This document shows positions 1 to 6,271 of a stretch of 8,280 nt of DNA, piece by piece. The stretch lies in assembly GCA_036522155.1 (NCBI GenBank), contig DATDGI010000006.1, forward strand, positions 1-8,280, written 5' to 3'. This stretch comes from UBA9676 sp036522155 (GTDB lineage Bacteria; Actinomycetota; Actinomycetes; Streptosporangiales; Streptosporangiaceae). The translations under genes were made by a program, and so were the position numbers. Position 1 is the first letter of the stretch, and the number at the start of each line of letters is the position of its first letter. The notes beneath the pieces are model-generated. The model saw only the letters and a program-made list of their open reading frames with translations. It searched no databases and was not told the DNA's origin.

Positions 1-108
1 GCCGCCCGCCAGGCCACCGCCGTCCACCTGGGCATGCCAGCCTTCACCCAGACAGCCAGCCGGACCATCACCGCCCCCGCCGCCCTCCCCGCCAGCAGGC
101 AAACCTGA
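1..108 (+). CDS. C-terminal end of an unrecognised protein (partial, runs off left edge)
   Basis: Frame 1 is open from the window edge to a TGA at 106-108. Of its 35 sense codons all but three end in G or C, as expected for a real coding frame in this GC-rich DNA. The tail is rich in Ala, Thr and Pro (it ends LPASRQT) and shows no motif that I recognise. It lies about 50 bp before the left end of the IS1380 remnant and reads towards it. It may belong to an older mobile element or to the host; the fragment is too short to tell. The codon pattern is what I see; that it is a gene is inference. Confidence 0.45.
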   Translation, partial: AARQATAVHLGMPAFTQTASRTITAPAALPASRQT

Positions 109-172
109 CCACAGCCAGCATCGCCGCAGCTCAGGGCAGCCACCCGAACACAAACATCATGATCATTCTTAG

Positions 173-1153
173 TTCAGAGAAGGCCACCATCCGCTGCTGG
201 CTTACTGCGGCAACACCAGCGAGCCGCTGGCCGGGACGCTGCGGCGGGGCGGCGCCGGGTCCAACACGGTGGCTGATCACCTGGAGGTCTTGGAGGCGGC
301 GATCACCGCGCTGCCGCCGCCATACCGGCGGCGGCTGATGGTGACCTGCGACGGGGCCGGCGCCAGCCATGGGCTGATCGCCCGCCTGGACGCGCTGGCG
401 GCCCGGCCCGGCTACCAGCTCGTCTACTCCGTGGGCTGGGAGCTGGGTGAACGGGAACGTGCCGCGATCGCCCAGGCCCCCGGTCATGCCTGGCAGATCG
501 CGGTCGATCACTGCGGCGAGGTCCGCGAGCGCCGCGCCGATGACGCCTGCACCGATACATGCTGCGCCCACCGCCGCTGCTGGGTGGAAGAAGCTCACGT
601 CACCGAGCTGACCGGGCTGCTGCGCTCGGGCCGGGCCGGTGACCAACTCGCCGGCTGGCCCACCACCATGCGCGCCTTTGCCCGCCGCGAGCGCCCGCAC
701 CCCGGCGCCCAGCTGACCTTGTTCGAGGCTGAAAACGGCTGGCGGTACTCCCTGTGGGTGACCAACCTGCCTGGGCGCACACCCGGCTGGCGCGGCCAGC
801 CCGCCTACATCGACGCCGCCCACCGGGTCCACGCCCGGGTCGAGGACTGCGTCCGCACCGGCAAAGACACCGGCATCGGCCGATTCCCCAGCCACCGGTT
901 CGCCCTCAACCAGGCCTGGCTGGCCGCCGCGCTGATCGCCGCCACCCTGCTCGCCTGGCTGCGGCTGCTAGCCCTAGACGGCCACCTGGCCAAAGCCGAG
1001 CCCAAGACCCTGCGCTACCGCATCCTGCACGCGGCCGCCCGCCTGACCCACAGCGGCCGCCGACGGCGCCTCAAAATCGCCGCCACCTGGCCCTGGGCAC
1101 CGGCGATTGTCACTGCCTGGGACCGGATCGCTGCCCTGGCGCAACCACCCTGA
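173..1153 (+). pseudogene. IS1380-family transposase, N-terminally truncated
   Basis: This is the C-terminal two-thirds of a DDE transposase; full-length members are about 450-480 residues. The frame opens after a TAG at 170-172 with HHPLLAYCGNTSEPLAGTLR, a block that is internal in intact IS1380 transposases. It continues through VTCDGAGASH (the second catalytic Asp), ERPHPGAQLTLF, HARVEDCVRTGKDTG (the catalytic Glu in VED) and the conserved tail around TLLAWLRLLAL and RWPW-like ATWPWAPAIV. A GTG at 269 could start a 294-residue product, but the N-terminal domain with the first catalytic Asp is missing, so it should be inactive. An unusual Cys-rich stretch (ACTDTCCAHRRC) sits between the second Asp and the catalytic Glu. 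Family assignment rests on remembered conserved blocks and is firm. Confidence 0.85.
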
Positions 1154-1213
1154 CCAGCAGGAAACCGCCCCGGCGATCAAGGAAGGAAACCTGGGCCCGT
1201 GGAACCCCGGCCA

Positions 1214-1231
1214 CCCGGCCCGCCAGCCGGG
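1214..1231 (+). terminator. Possible hairpin terminator after the transposase
   Basis: CCCGGC (1214-1219) and GCCGGG (1226-1231) form a 6-bp GC stem around the loop CCGCCA, 60 bp after the transposase stop. There is no T-tract. A second small GC palindrome (GCCGC/GCGGC) lies at about 1271-1283. Confidence 0.25.
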
Positions 1232-1327
1232 CCACCGTCATACCCAGACCATAAAATCAAGATCCACTACGCCGCCCGGCGGCCATCCCGAGCCAGCGAC
1301 GGATCATCGTGAATGATCAGGGCTAGG

Positions 1328-1341
1328 AGTGACTTGTCACT
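1328..1341. promoter_or_regulatory. Palindromic operator-like site upstream of the HEPN-like gene
   Basis: AGTGAC-TT-GTCACT is a perfect 6+6 inverted repeat with a 2-bp spacer, 80 bp before the first candidate start of the following gene. The 8-mer ATGTGAGA follows twice in direct orientation (1342-1349 and 1367-1374, 25 bp apart). The arrangement suggests a regulator binding site, but no regulator gene is adjacent and no clear -35/-10 pair is visible. Confidence 0.35.
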
Positions 1342-1421
1342 ATGTGAGACCAGAAGCGAGCTGCCCATGTGAGAATCTAAGCGCAGGTAGTCATTTAGTC
1401 AGCACACCGGAATGAGGAGCT

Positions 1422-2069
1422 GTGAGCGGGACGGACGCGGCATGGTCGGAGGCGCCGATGCTGACTGTCGCTCTTGATGTTCCATCCGCGCAAATTCTCG
1501 CCGATCAGGCGTCTATCATCCAGGATCTTCAATTCGTCATGGAATGTTGCAAGCGGCTTCTTACCGAGCTGGCTAAACCTGAGGAAGATCGAGATTCGGT
1601 TGTGCCACAGGCGCTCTGGTCGGCAGCTCTGGTCGCCTACACCCGCTGCTTTGGAAAGGGCAAGCGCTTCGGGCTAGCGGCTGAAGATGTACGGGCCCTG
1701 CCTCTTCAGGGCGAGGTGATGAAATATCATAGATGGGTTATCGAGGAGCGCAATAAGCTTACTGTTCATCCAGCGAACCCATTTGAGGCAACGAAGGTTG
1801 GGGCAGCTCTTTCGCTACCCGGACAGACGGAGCGGCGGGTAGAGGGCATCGCGATTCTTTCTACGAGCCATGTGCTCGTAGATGATACCGGTGTGCGGCA
1901 GATGGGCGGCCTAGCGTCAGAACTGGCAAAGCAAACTGCTGAGAAAGCACAAGAACAGCAGGAATCTGTGCTCGCAGAGGCACAGCAACTCAACATAGAA
2001 AGCCTATATAGATTGCCCCCGCTGCGGATGCGCTCACCCACCGCCGACGGTGACGAAGATGCGCAATAG
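1422..2069 (+). CDS. Hypothetical protein with HEPN-like R-x5-H motif
   Basis: The product (215 residues from GTG 1422) is largely helical. Residues 60-90 hold ALWSAALVAYTRCFGKGKR, and residues 109-122 hold ERNKLTVHPANPFE. The spacing R110-x5-H116 fits the R-x4-6-H signature of HEPN domains, many of which are RNases in toxin-antitoxin and abortive infection systems. The C-terminus (about 175-190) is Glu/Gln/Ala-rich and probably coiled. There are two candidate starts. GTG 1422 has GAGGAG only 2 nt away; ATG 1458 has GGAGG at 1448-1452 with a 5-nt gap and looks better, giving 203 residues. Codon use is clearly less GC3-biased than in the neighbours, which suggests recent transfer. No nucleotidyltransferase (MNT) partner is adjacent, so this is either a solo HEPN or a remnant. 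The motif is seen; RNase function is inference. Confidence 0.75.
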   Translation: MSGTDAAWSEAPMLTVALDVPSAQILADQASIIQDLQFVMECCKRLLTELAKPEEDRDSVVPQALWSAALVAYTRCFGKGKRFGLAAEDVRALPLQGEVMKYHRWVIEERNKLTVHPANPFEATKVGAALSLPGQTERRVEGIAILSTSHVLVDDTGVRQMGGLASELAKQTAEKAQEQQESVLAEAQQLNIESLYRLPPLRMRSPTADGDEDAQ

Positions 2070-2194
2070 GCTAGCCCAGTAGCGCCCATCTTGTGGAGCG
2101 ATACTGAGAGTTGCTGACGCCATCCGCTTCGCGGCATTATGAGGGCAAGATTCGAGGTGGCTGGGCCTCGAGCGTCTGGCGATACGACGAGGGC

Positions 2195-2211
2195 GCGACC
2201 CGGCCGGTCGC
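2195..2211. terminator. GC-rich hairpin between the HEPN-like gene and repeat copy A
   Basis: GCGACC (2195-2200) pairs with GGTCGC (2206-2211) around CGGCC. It lies 126 bp after the HEPN-like stop and 47 bp before the first GTACAGCA motif, so it could end transcription before the att-like repeat. There is no T-tract. The rest of 2070-2257 shows no supported gene. Confidence 0.25.
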
Positions 2212-2257
2212 CGCCATCCGGCACCGTCGCTCGGCCAGTGCGAAGGAGTGGCGATTC

Positions 2258-2278
2258 GTACAGCAGGCCAGTACAGCA
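2258..2278 (+). repeat. Left arm-type motif pair, copy A
   Basis: GTACAGCA occurs at 2258-2265 and 2271-2278, starting 13 bp apart, before the tRNA-derived core. It is a candidate integrase arm-binding (or other protein-binding) pair. Confidence 0.6.
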
Positions 2279-2362
2279 ACCGGTACGGATCCGACCGGAC
2301 CAGTGGGCACGCTCTGGGACGGTGACCTGCGGCGATAGACGTGGATGGACGTGCTGCCTGGT

Positions 2363-2407
2363 GATGGCATGCAAGAGGCCAGGGGTTCGAATCCCCTTAG
2401 CTCCACA
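2363..2407 (+). other. tRNA-Ala (GGC) 3' fragment, probable att core in copy A
   Basis: The anticodon loop ATGGCAT (2364-2370, anticodon GGC) is followed by the 3' anticodon strand GCAAG, a T-arm AGGGG-TTCGAAT-CCCCT (2381-2397), the acceptor strand TAGCTCC (2398-2404), discriminator A and CA. This is the 3' half of an actinobacterial tRNA-Ala. The sequence before ATGGCAT cannot pair with GCAAG, and no GG(A/G)GCTA acceptor strand lies at the right distance, so it is not a tRNA gene. Integrases that recombine in the anticodon loop carry exactly this 3' part of the tRNA in attP, so it rebuilds the gene on integration. Confidence 0.75.
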
Positions 2408-2441
2408 GGTCAAAAGGAAAACTCGAACAGCAGGGCCGCCG

Positions 2442-2462
2442 GTACAGCCGGAAAGTACAGCA
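2442..2462 (+). repeat. Right arm-type motif pair, copy A
   Basis: GTACAGCC (2442-2449, one mismatch) and GTACAGCA (2455-2462) again start 13 bp apart, in the same orientation as the left pair, and begin 35 bp past the tRNA-derived core. Confidence 0.6.
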
Positions 2463-2700
2463 GCAGCTGCCAGCTGAGATGCCGCACAGGTGTTCGGGCG
2501 AGGGCCTTCCCATCCCCCCAACTGCGGGCATGGCCCTGTACCCGGAGGCTGCTGAGCAGGCAGAACGCTCTCTATCAGGGACTGTGGCCGTTGCCGTGTG
2601 GCCGCTATGCAGCGCCGTCGCGAGGCGATTCGGGGCTGACTCTTGGCGCACTTGCAGATGGTCAGGCTCGACGGCGGGCTGGCTCGGGAGCAGCTTTCAG

Positions 2701-2734
2701 GGATCGGCTGCCGATCCCTTGCGGACCTGCAAGG
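2701..2734 (+). terminator. Two tandem hairpins just inside the cassette
   Basis: GGATCGG-CTG-CCGATCC (2701-2717) is immediately followed, sharing one base, by CCTTGC-GGACCT-GCAAGG (2717-2734). Both stems are perfect. They sit between repeat copy A and the NTPase operon and are absent from copy B. They could insulate the operon from upstream transcription or act as an attenuator. The second stem's 3' strand overlaps the AAGGAGG ribosome-binding-like sequence at 2731-2737, so folding could hide it. Confidence 0.4.
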
Positions 2735-2746
2735 AGGTTGCTCGCG

Positions 2747-2950
2747 GTGACCCAGAAAGCAAGCCATCGGTTCGACCCGGCGGTCTGCCTGGAGGCCGGG
2801 TTGTTGCTGGCCGCCGGGAGCTTGGCGGTACGGTGCTCTAGTGGCGCTCGCCTCGCGCCTGGCCCTTCCTGCCGCTCGGCGCAGGGCGCGGCGGCAAATG
2901 TCGGGGCGTCCCGCTATCGTCCGGTGAATGAAGCGGGCAGAGGAGTGTGA
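2747..2950 (+). CDS. Possible small leader protein (67 aa), uncertain
   Basis: A GTG at 2747 stands 9 nt after AAGGAGG (2731-2737), the strongest ribosome-binding-like sequence in this stretch. It opens a 67-codon frame that stops at TGA 2948-2950. The stop overlaps a GTG at 2947 as GTGA, the same 4-nt overlap seen at the other gene junctions of the cassette. Residues about 16-28 (EAGLLLAAGSLAV) are hydrophobic; the rest is low-complexity Ala/Gly/Arg. The GC3 bias is weaker than in the following genes and no family is recognised. It could be a short membrane-associated protein, a leader peptide coupling translation to the operon, or chance. Confidence 0.25.
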   Translation: MTQKASHRFDPAVCLEAGLLLAAGSLAVRCSSGARLAPGPSCRSAQGAAANVGASRYRPVNEAGRGV

Positions 2951-2952
2951 CA

Positions 2953-3741
2953 GTGGAGTCGGCGACCGTGTTCGAGTCCGCGCTGAGCGCGGCACAAGGC
3001 GACGCGGAGGGTGCGCTCAGATCGGCGGGCAGCCTGACCCGGGAACTGCGGAAGGCGAAAGCGGCTGCAGCAACCGGCCAGGTGCGCGAGTACCGCCGTG
3101 CGCTGGGCGCGGTGGCCGGGCTGTTGGATGAGCTTTCGACGACAGTGCGGGGGGCCCGGGCGTCGTTCGACATCGACGAGACCGCCTACCTGGCGTCCGG
3201 AGACTACGCGAAAGAACTGCTGGACTTGGCGACGGAGCGTGGCGTGGCGATGTTCGAAGAGGACGAGCGGCTGCTTTGCTATCCCTCCATCGTTCGTGTG
3301 GTGCCCGGGGATTCTGTGGTTGAGATCGACCGCCGCCGGGAGCGGCGGCTCCGCCCATCGGTTCTGATCGGGCTGCTTGCTGCCGCCCAGCAGCGCCCGC
3401 CCAAGTTCCGCGCTGGCCAGTTCCTTGAGAGCCTCGCCAGCGGTTACGAGCTGGTGGTGGCCCGGACCGGCAAGAGGCCGGATGCTGTGGTGCGCTTGAC
3501 GGACATCTGGTCCGTGCTGACTCTGCTGCCCGGCCAGGGGAAGGAGTACACCCGCCCGGAGTTCGCGCGCGACCTGTACCTGCTTGACCAGGACGGCGTC
3601 CGGCAGACCGGGGACGGGCGGCTGCTGCGCTGGCATGCGAGCAGCGGTACCCGGACCGCCGGAGTGCTTACCACCGTGGCACGCACCGGCCAGCAGCAGC
3701 GTTACTGGGGCGTGTCGTTCACCGGGCGGGCACTGAGATGA
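2953..3741 (+). CDS. Unknown protein, first gene of the NTPase operon (helical N-terminus, possible winged-helix C-terminus)
   Basis: I do not recognise a named family. GTG 2953 is chosen because AGAGGAG (2939-2945) is 7 nt upstream; GTG 2947 is 1 nt from it and would add two residues. In the 262-residue product, about 5-70 is strongly helical and rich in Ala, Arg and Glu (ALSAAQGDAEGAL, RALGAVAGLLDELSTTVRGA), probably a coiled coil. A middle part follows with FDIDETAYLASGDYAKELLD. The region from about 135 to the end has RLTDIWSVLTLLPG, then YTRPEFARDLYLLDQDGV and a beta-rich tail, suggesting a winged helix for DNA or partner binding. The stop overlaps the next start as ATGA, so it is probably made in fixed ratio with the two NTPase-like proteins. 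It may be the adaptor or DNA-recognition subunit of their complex (inference). The CDS is firm, the role unknown. Confidence 0.85.
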   Translation: MESATVFESALSAAQGDAEGALRSAGSLTRELRKAKAAAATGQVREYRRALGAVAGLLDELSTTVRGARASFDIDETAYLASGDYAKELLDLATERGVAMFEEDERLLCYPSIVRVVPGDSVVEIDRRRERRLRPSVLIGLLAAAQQRPPKFRAGQFLESLASGYELVVARTGKRPDAVVRLTDIWSVLTLLPGQGKEYTRPEFARDLYLLDQDGVRQTGDGRLLRWHASSGTRTAGVLTTVARTGQQQRYWGVSFTGRALR

Positions 3742-4757
3742 ACACGCGCGGACAGCCCGTCCCGCTCAGCGGCGTGCTGGGCGGGGGTGTGCTGAAGGTA
3801 GACGACTATGCCGCCTTTGTCGCCCGCGAGTACCTGGTCGGCTACCTGCCTGCCGGCGGCGCCGCAGTCAAGGTCGCGGTAGTGGGGGACGGTGGCGCGG
3901 CGGACCGCCTGGAGTCGGCGCTAGCCGCAGCGGCTGCCCAGCATCGCGGGGTATACGTGAGCATTTCCGCGGATGCGACCCGGGTGCACATGATCGACCA
4001 GATCTTCTTTGCCGTCTCCCGCGCGGTCGACTGGGAGGGGCTTGCGGCTGCTCACGTCCGGGCCGCGTATCGGGACGCTGCCTTCCCAGTACCGGACGGG
4101 GCCACCCTGGCTGTGAGCGAGGCCGCCCGCCATCACGACGTTGACTCCCGTGAGCTTTACCGCAGCGTCCGTCGGCTGCTGGAGCGGAGTTTGCTGGGTA
4201 ATCCGATAATCACGACCGAGATGGGACGTGCGATGCTGCGCCTGGCGCAGGCTCAGCTCGGTGCCGGGGACATCGACACCGCGGAGCGCGACGCGGTGCT
4301 GAGCTGGCTGCACGGTGAGCTGCGCTCCATCGCGGCCCTCCGGCCCTCGCTGATCTACGCACGGATCGGCAGGCACAACGCACGATCCATGCTTACCTCG
4401 ACTGCCGCTTTGCTGCTTGCCGCCGGTCACGGTGGCATGATCGTGCACATTGACTATGCCAGGCTGGCTGAGGCGCGCCGCCCGCCCGCCGAGGCCAGGT
4501 CGGGATTCTACTACTCGAAGGCCGCTGTGCTGGACGCCTACGAGGTGCTCCGGCAGTTCATCGACGCCACCGATGAACTACGCGGGGTGCTCCTGCTCGG
4601 CGTGGTGCCACCGGAACTCATGACCGACGAATCACGGGGTCTGCCTGCCTATACGGCACTGCAGCTCAGAGTGGCCGATGAGGTGCGTGACCGGCGGCGC
4701 GCCAACCCATTCGCCGCGCTGGTCCGGCTTGAGGTCCGGCTGGAGGCGGTGGCATGA
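3738..4757 (+). CDS. BrxD/DUF2791-like protein without a Walker A motif (degenerate NTPase subunit)
   Basis: This 339-residue protein parallels its downstream neighbour but looks catalytically dead. The strand that should lead into the P-loop reads VKVAVVGDGGAADRL (44-58), with no GK[ST]. A Walker-B-like strand GGMIVHIDYARLAE (232-245) keeps one Asp but lacks the DE pair. The end has VLLLGVVPPELM (284-295), then a GLPAYTALQLR block and RRRANPFAALVRLE (319-332), resembling the sensor and C-terminal part of DUF2791/BrxD proteins. The middle (about 100-210) is helical. The start ATG 3738 overlaps the previous stop (ATGA) and has only a weak ribosome site, so translation probably depends on coupling. 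It is likely a structural partner forming a hetero-oligomer with the active NTPase. Homology to DUF2791 is my reading of motifs and needs a profile search. Confidence 0.85.
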   Translation: MNTRGQPVPLSGVLGGGVLKVDDYAAFVAREYLVGYLPAGGAAVKVAVVGDGGAADRLESALAAAAAQHRGVYVSISADATRVHMIDQIFFAVSRAVDWEGLAAAHVRAAYRDAAFPVPDGATLAVSEAARHHDVDSRELYRSVRRLLERSLLGNPIITTEMGRAMLRLAQAQLGAGDIDTAERDAVLSWLHGELRSIAALRPSLIYARIGRHNARSMLTSTAALLLAAGHGGMIVHIDYARLAEARRPPAEARSGFYYSKAAVLDAYEVLRQFIDATDELRGVLLLGVVPPELMTDESRGLPAYTALQLRVADEVRDRRRANPFAALVRLEVRLEAVA

Positions 4758-6034
4758 ACCTGGCGCCAACCGAGGAACTGGTGGCCCGGCGCCGGGCCGT
4801 GGAAGCTCTCCGCTCCGGCGTGCCGAGCTGGGATGCGGTTGCCGCCCTCGGCTCGGGGCAGCCGGAAGCGGAGGACAGGTTCGCCGCGTTGCTCGAGCAG
4901 GTGGGTGAGCCGGGGCGCCTCGCTGCGGGGCCATCCGGGCTGCTGCTTGGCGGAGGGTTCGGCGCTGGAAAGAGCCACCTCCTCACCCACCTGGGTCATC
5001 TCGCCATGTCGGACGGCTTTGTCGTGAGCACGGTCGTCATCAGCAAAGAGACGCCGCTGTCCGACCCGGTGAAGACTTTCCGGGCGGCCGTTCAGGCCGC
5101 CATGGATCCCGCTCGTGGACACGAGGCCTTGGCAGATGCCGCAGCTTCCTTGGACCCGGACACGCCCCGATACGCCGAGCTGAACCGGTGGGTGACCTCC
5201 CCCGCGAGTGGTCTGGACGAGCGCTTTGCGGCGACCCTCCTTTGCCATGAGCGGCTTCGCGGGGGTGACGTGCCTGGCAGCGATGAGACCGTCGACGCAC
5301 TGGTGCGGTTTTGGGGCGGTGAGCCCTTGCGCGCCGCCGAACTCCGCCGCGCACTGAGATCGGTGGGCGCGCCCCGGCTCTATTCTTTCGCTCCGATCAC
5401 GATCCGCGATCTGGCGCGCCAGCGGTTCCGGTTCGCTGCCCGGTTGCTGCGGGCGGCGGGGCACACCGGCTGGGTCATCCTGTTCGACGAGGTCGAGCTG
5501 ATCGGCCGATATTCGCTGCTCCAGCGCGGCCGCGCGTATGCGGAACTCGCCATGTGGCTCAGCAGCCGCGAGAGTGACCCGGGGCTGCCGTTGGTCCCAG
5601 CGTTCGCGATGACCGACGATTTCGAGGCCGCGGTCCTGACCGGGAAGGACGACCGTGCGCAGATCCCCGCGAGGCTGCGCGCGAAGGAATCCCCGCAGTG
5701 GGATGAGACAGCGGCGTTGGCGGAGGCGGGGATGCGGCACATCGAGCATGACATGCTCTTGCTTGAGCCGCCCAACGACGACGAGCTCGATCACGCGTAC
5801 TCCGCGCTGAAGACGTTGCACGCCGACGCATTCGGCTGGAGTCCGCCCGACGTCGCGGGACTGGAGCGGCTCGGCGCCACCCGGATGCGTCAGTACGTGC
5901 GGGCGTGGATCAACGAATGGGATCTGACGCGGCTGGACCCGGCGTTCCGGCCAGAGAGCGTGGCGGTCGAGATCGCCAGTGACTACCGGGAGGAAAGCGA
6001 CCTCGGAGGCGGCCCCGGGGAAGAGAGCGCCTGA
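4754..6034 (+). CDS. BrxD-like P-loop NTPase (DUF2791 family)
   Basis: A 426-residue ATPase, about the size of BREX BrxD proteins. The Walker A motif is GGFGAGKSH (67-75, K73/S74). Walker B is GWVILFDEVELIGR (239-252, D245/E246) with the ELI extension typical of the family. VPAFAMTDDF (281-290) fits a sensor strand, and the C-terminal helices include RMRQYVRAWINEWD. There is no signal peptide or membrane segment, so it is cytoplasmic. GGAGG (4742-4746) stands 7 nt before ATG 4754, which overlaps the preceding stop (ATGA). In BREX type 2 systems BrxD accompanies PglX, PglZ and helicases; none is here. The likely role is an ATP-driven motor or switch working with the two upstream proteins, perhaps in phage or plasmid defence. 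Motifs are seen, the family is from recall, and the role is inferred. Confidence 0.88.
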   Translation: MNLAPTEELVARRRAVEALRSGVPSWDAVAALGSGQPEAEDRFAALLEQVGEPGRLAAGPSGLLLGGGFGAGKSHLLTHLGHLAMSDGFVVSTVVISKETPLSDPVKTFRAAVQAAMDPARGHEALADAAASLDPDTPRYAELNRWVTSPASGLDERFAATLLCHERLRGGDVPGSDETVDALVRFWGGEPLRAAELRRALRSVGAPRLYSFAPITIRDLARQRFRFAARLLRAAGHTGWVILFDEVELIGRYSLLQRGRAYAELAMWLSSRESDPGLPLVPAFAMTDDFEAAVLTGKDDRAQIPARLRAKESPQWDETAALAEAGMRHIEHDMLLLEPPNDDELDHAYSALKTLHADAFGWSPPDVAGLERLGATRMRQYVRAWINEWDLTRLDPAFRPESVAVEIASDYREESDLGGGPGEESA

Positions 6035-6185
6035 CCGCCGATTCGCCCATATCCTGTGAACGGCGCCCATTCTCCCGCAGCGCTTGCTGATCCTCATTTC
6101 CGGACGTGGGGTGCCAAATTGTGCCGCGGTCTTGACCCAATGCCCCTCAGGACTCGCCGGAATCACGGACCATCCTCTCTTCCTC

Positions 6186-6216
6186 AGCGCTGCTGATGAT
6201 GTGATCAGCTTGCGCT
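6186..6216. terminator. Bidirectional terminator-like hairpin between convergent operons
   Basis: AGCGC (6186-6190) and GCTGAT (6192-6197) pair with ATCAGC (6204-6209) and GCGCT (6212-6216), leaving a small bulge (T against TT) and the loop GATGTG. It lies between the + operon stop (6034) and the - gene stop (6272), where a shared terminator is expected. No T-tract is present, which is common in actinomycetes. The rest of 6035-6271 shows no supported gene. Confidence 0.5.
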
Positions 6217-6271
6217 CACACGCGGGCAGAGCAGAAGAGCGGCAGGAAATCAGCCCAGCTCGATTCTGGAA

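Larger units (their letters stand above)
158..1321 (+). mobile_element. Degenerate IS1380-family insertion sequence
   Basis: The element is defined by the IS1380-type transposase remnant and by short inverted ends. CATGATCATTC (158-168) matches the reverse complement of GAATGATCAGG (1311-1321) at 10 of 11 positions. The TGATCA core is itself palindromic, so the ends are only moderately convincing. IS1380 elements usually start with CC and make 4-bp target duplications. The flanks here (ACAT and GCTA) do not match, so no duplication survives. The left end sits only about 14 bp before transposase codons that should be about 130-150 residues into the protein, so the 5' part of the element appears deleted. 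The element should be immobile unless a transposase is supplied in trans. Confidence 0.55.
2258..2683 (+). repeat. Direct repeat copy A: attP-like region with tRNA-Ala 3' half
   Basis: This stretch matches 7309-7733 in the same orientation, roughly four-fifths identical by eye. The offset is a constant 5051 bp through at least 2480, and one 1-bp indel brings it to 5050 near the right end. Its parts, in order, are two GTACAGCA motifs, about 85 bp of spacer, a tRNA-Ala 3' fragment, 34 bp of spacer, two more GTACAGCA-like motifs, and about 220 bp of further shared sequence. The longest identical run between the copies is 33 bp at 2346-2378. The organisation resembles attP of a tyrosine integrase: a tRNA-derived core between arm-type sites. 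The region contains no convincing gene. Confidence 0.85.

Noticed and set aside
131..895. - strand open frame of 254 codons
   Set aside because: It is antisense to the IS1380 transposase remnant, whose conserved blocks are on the + strand.
2341..2407. Intact tRNA-Ala gene in either repeat copy
   Set aside because: The bases before ATGGCAT cannot pair with GCAAG, and no acceptor 5' strand complementary to TAGCTCC lies at tRNA distance, so only the 3' half is present.
2258..2462. CRISPR array made of GTACAGCA repeats
   Set aside because: The repeats are only 8 bp, occur as two pairs around a tRNA fragment, and lack regular spacers.
2345..2746. Upstream part of the + strand frame ending at 2950
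   Set aside because: It translates the tRNA-bearing repeat and both hairpins; only the part from GTG 2747 has a plausible ribosome site.
1766..2995. Long - strand open frame of 409 codons
   Set aside because: It runs antisense through the HEPN-like gene and repeat copy A, has low-complexity composition, and includes a translation of the tRNA fragment.
4649..6166. Long - strand open frame of 505 codons
   Set aside because: It is a mirror of the GC3-rich NTPase gene, which has Walker motifs on the + strand; the antisense product shows no domain.
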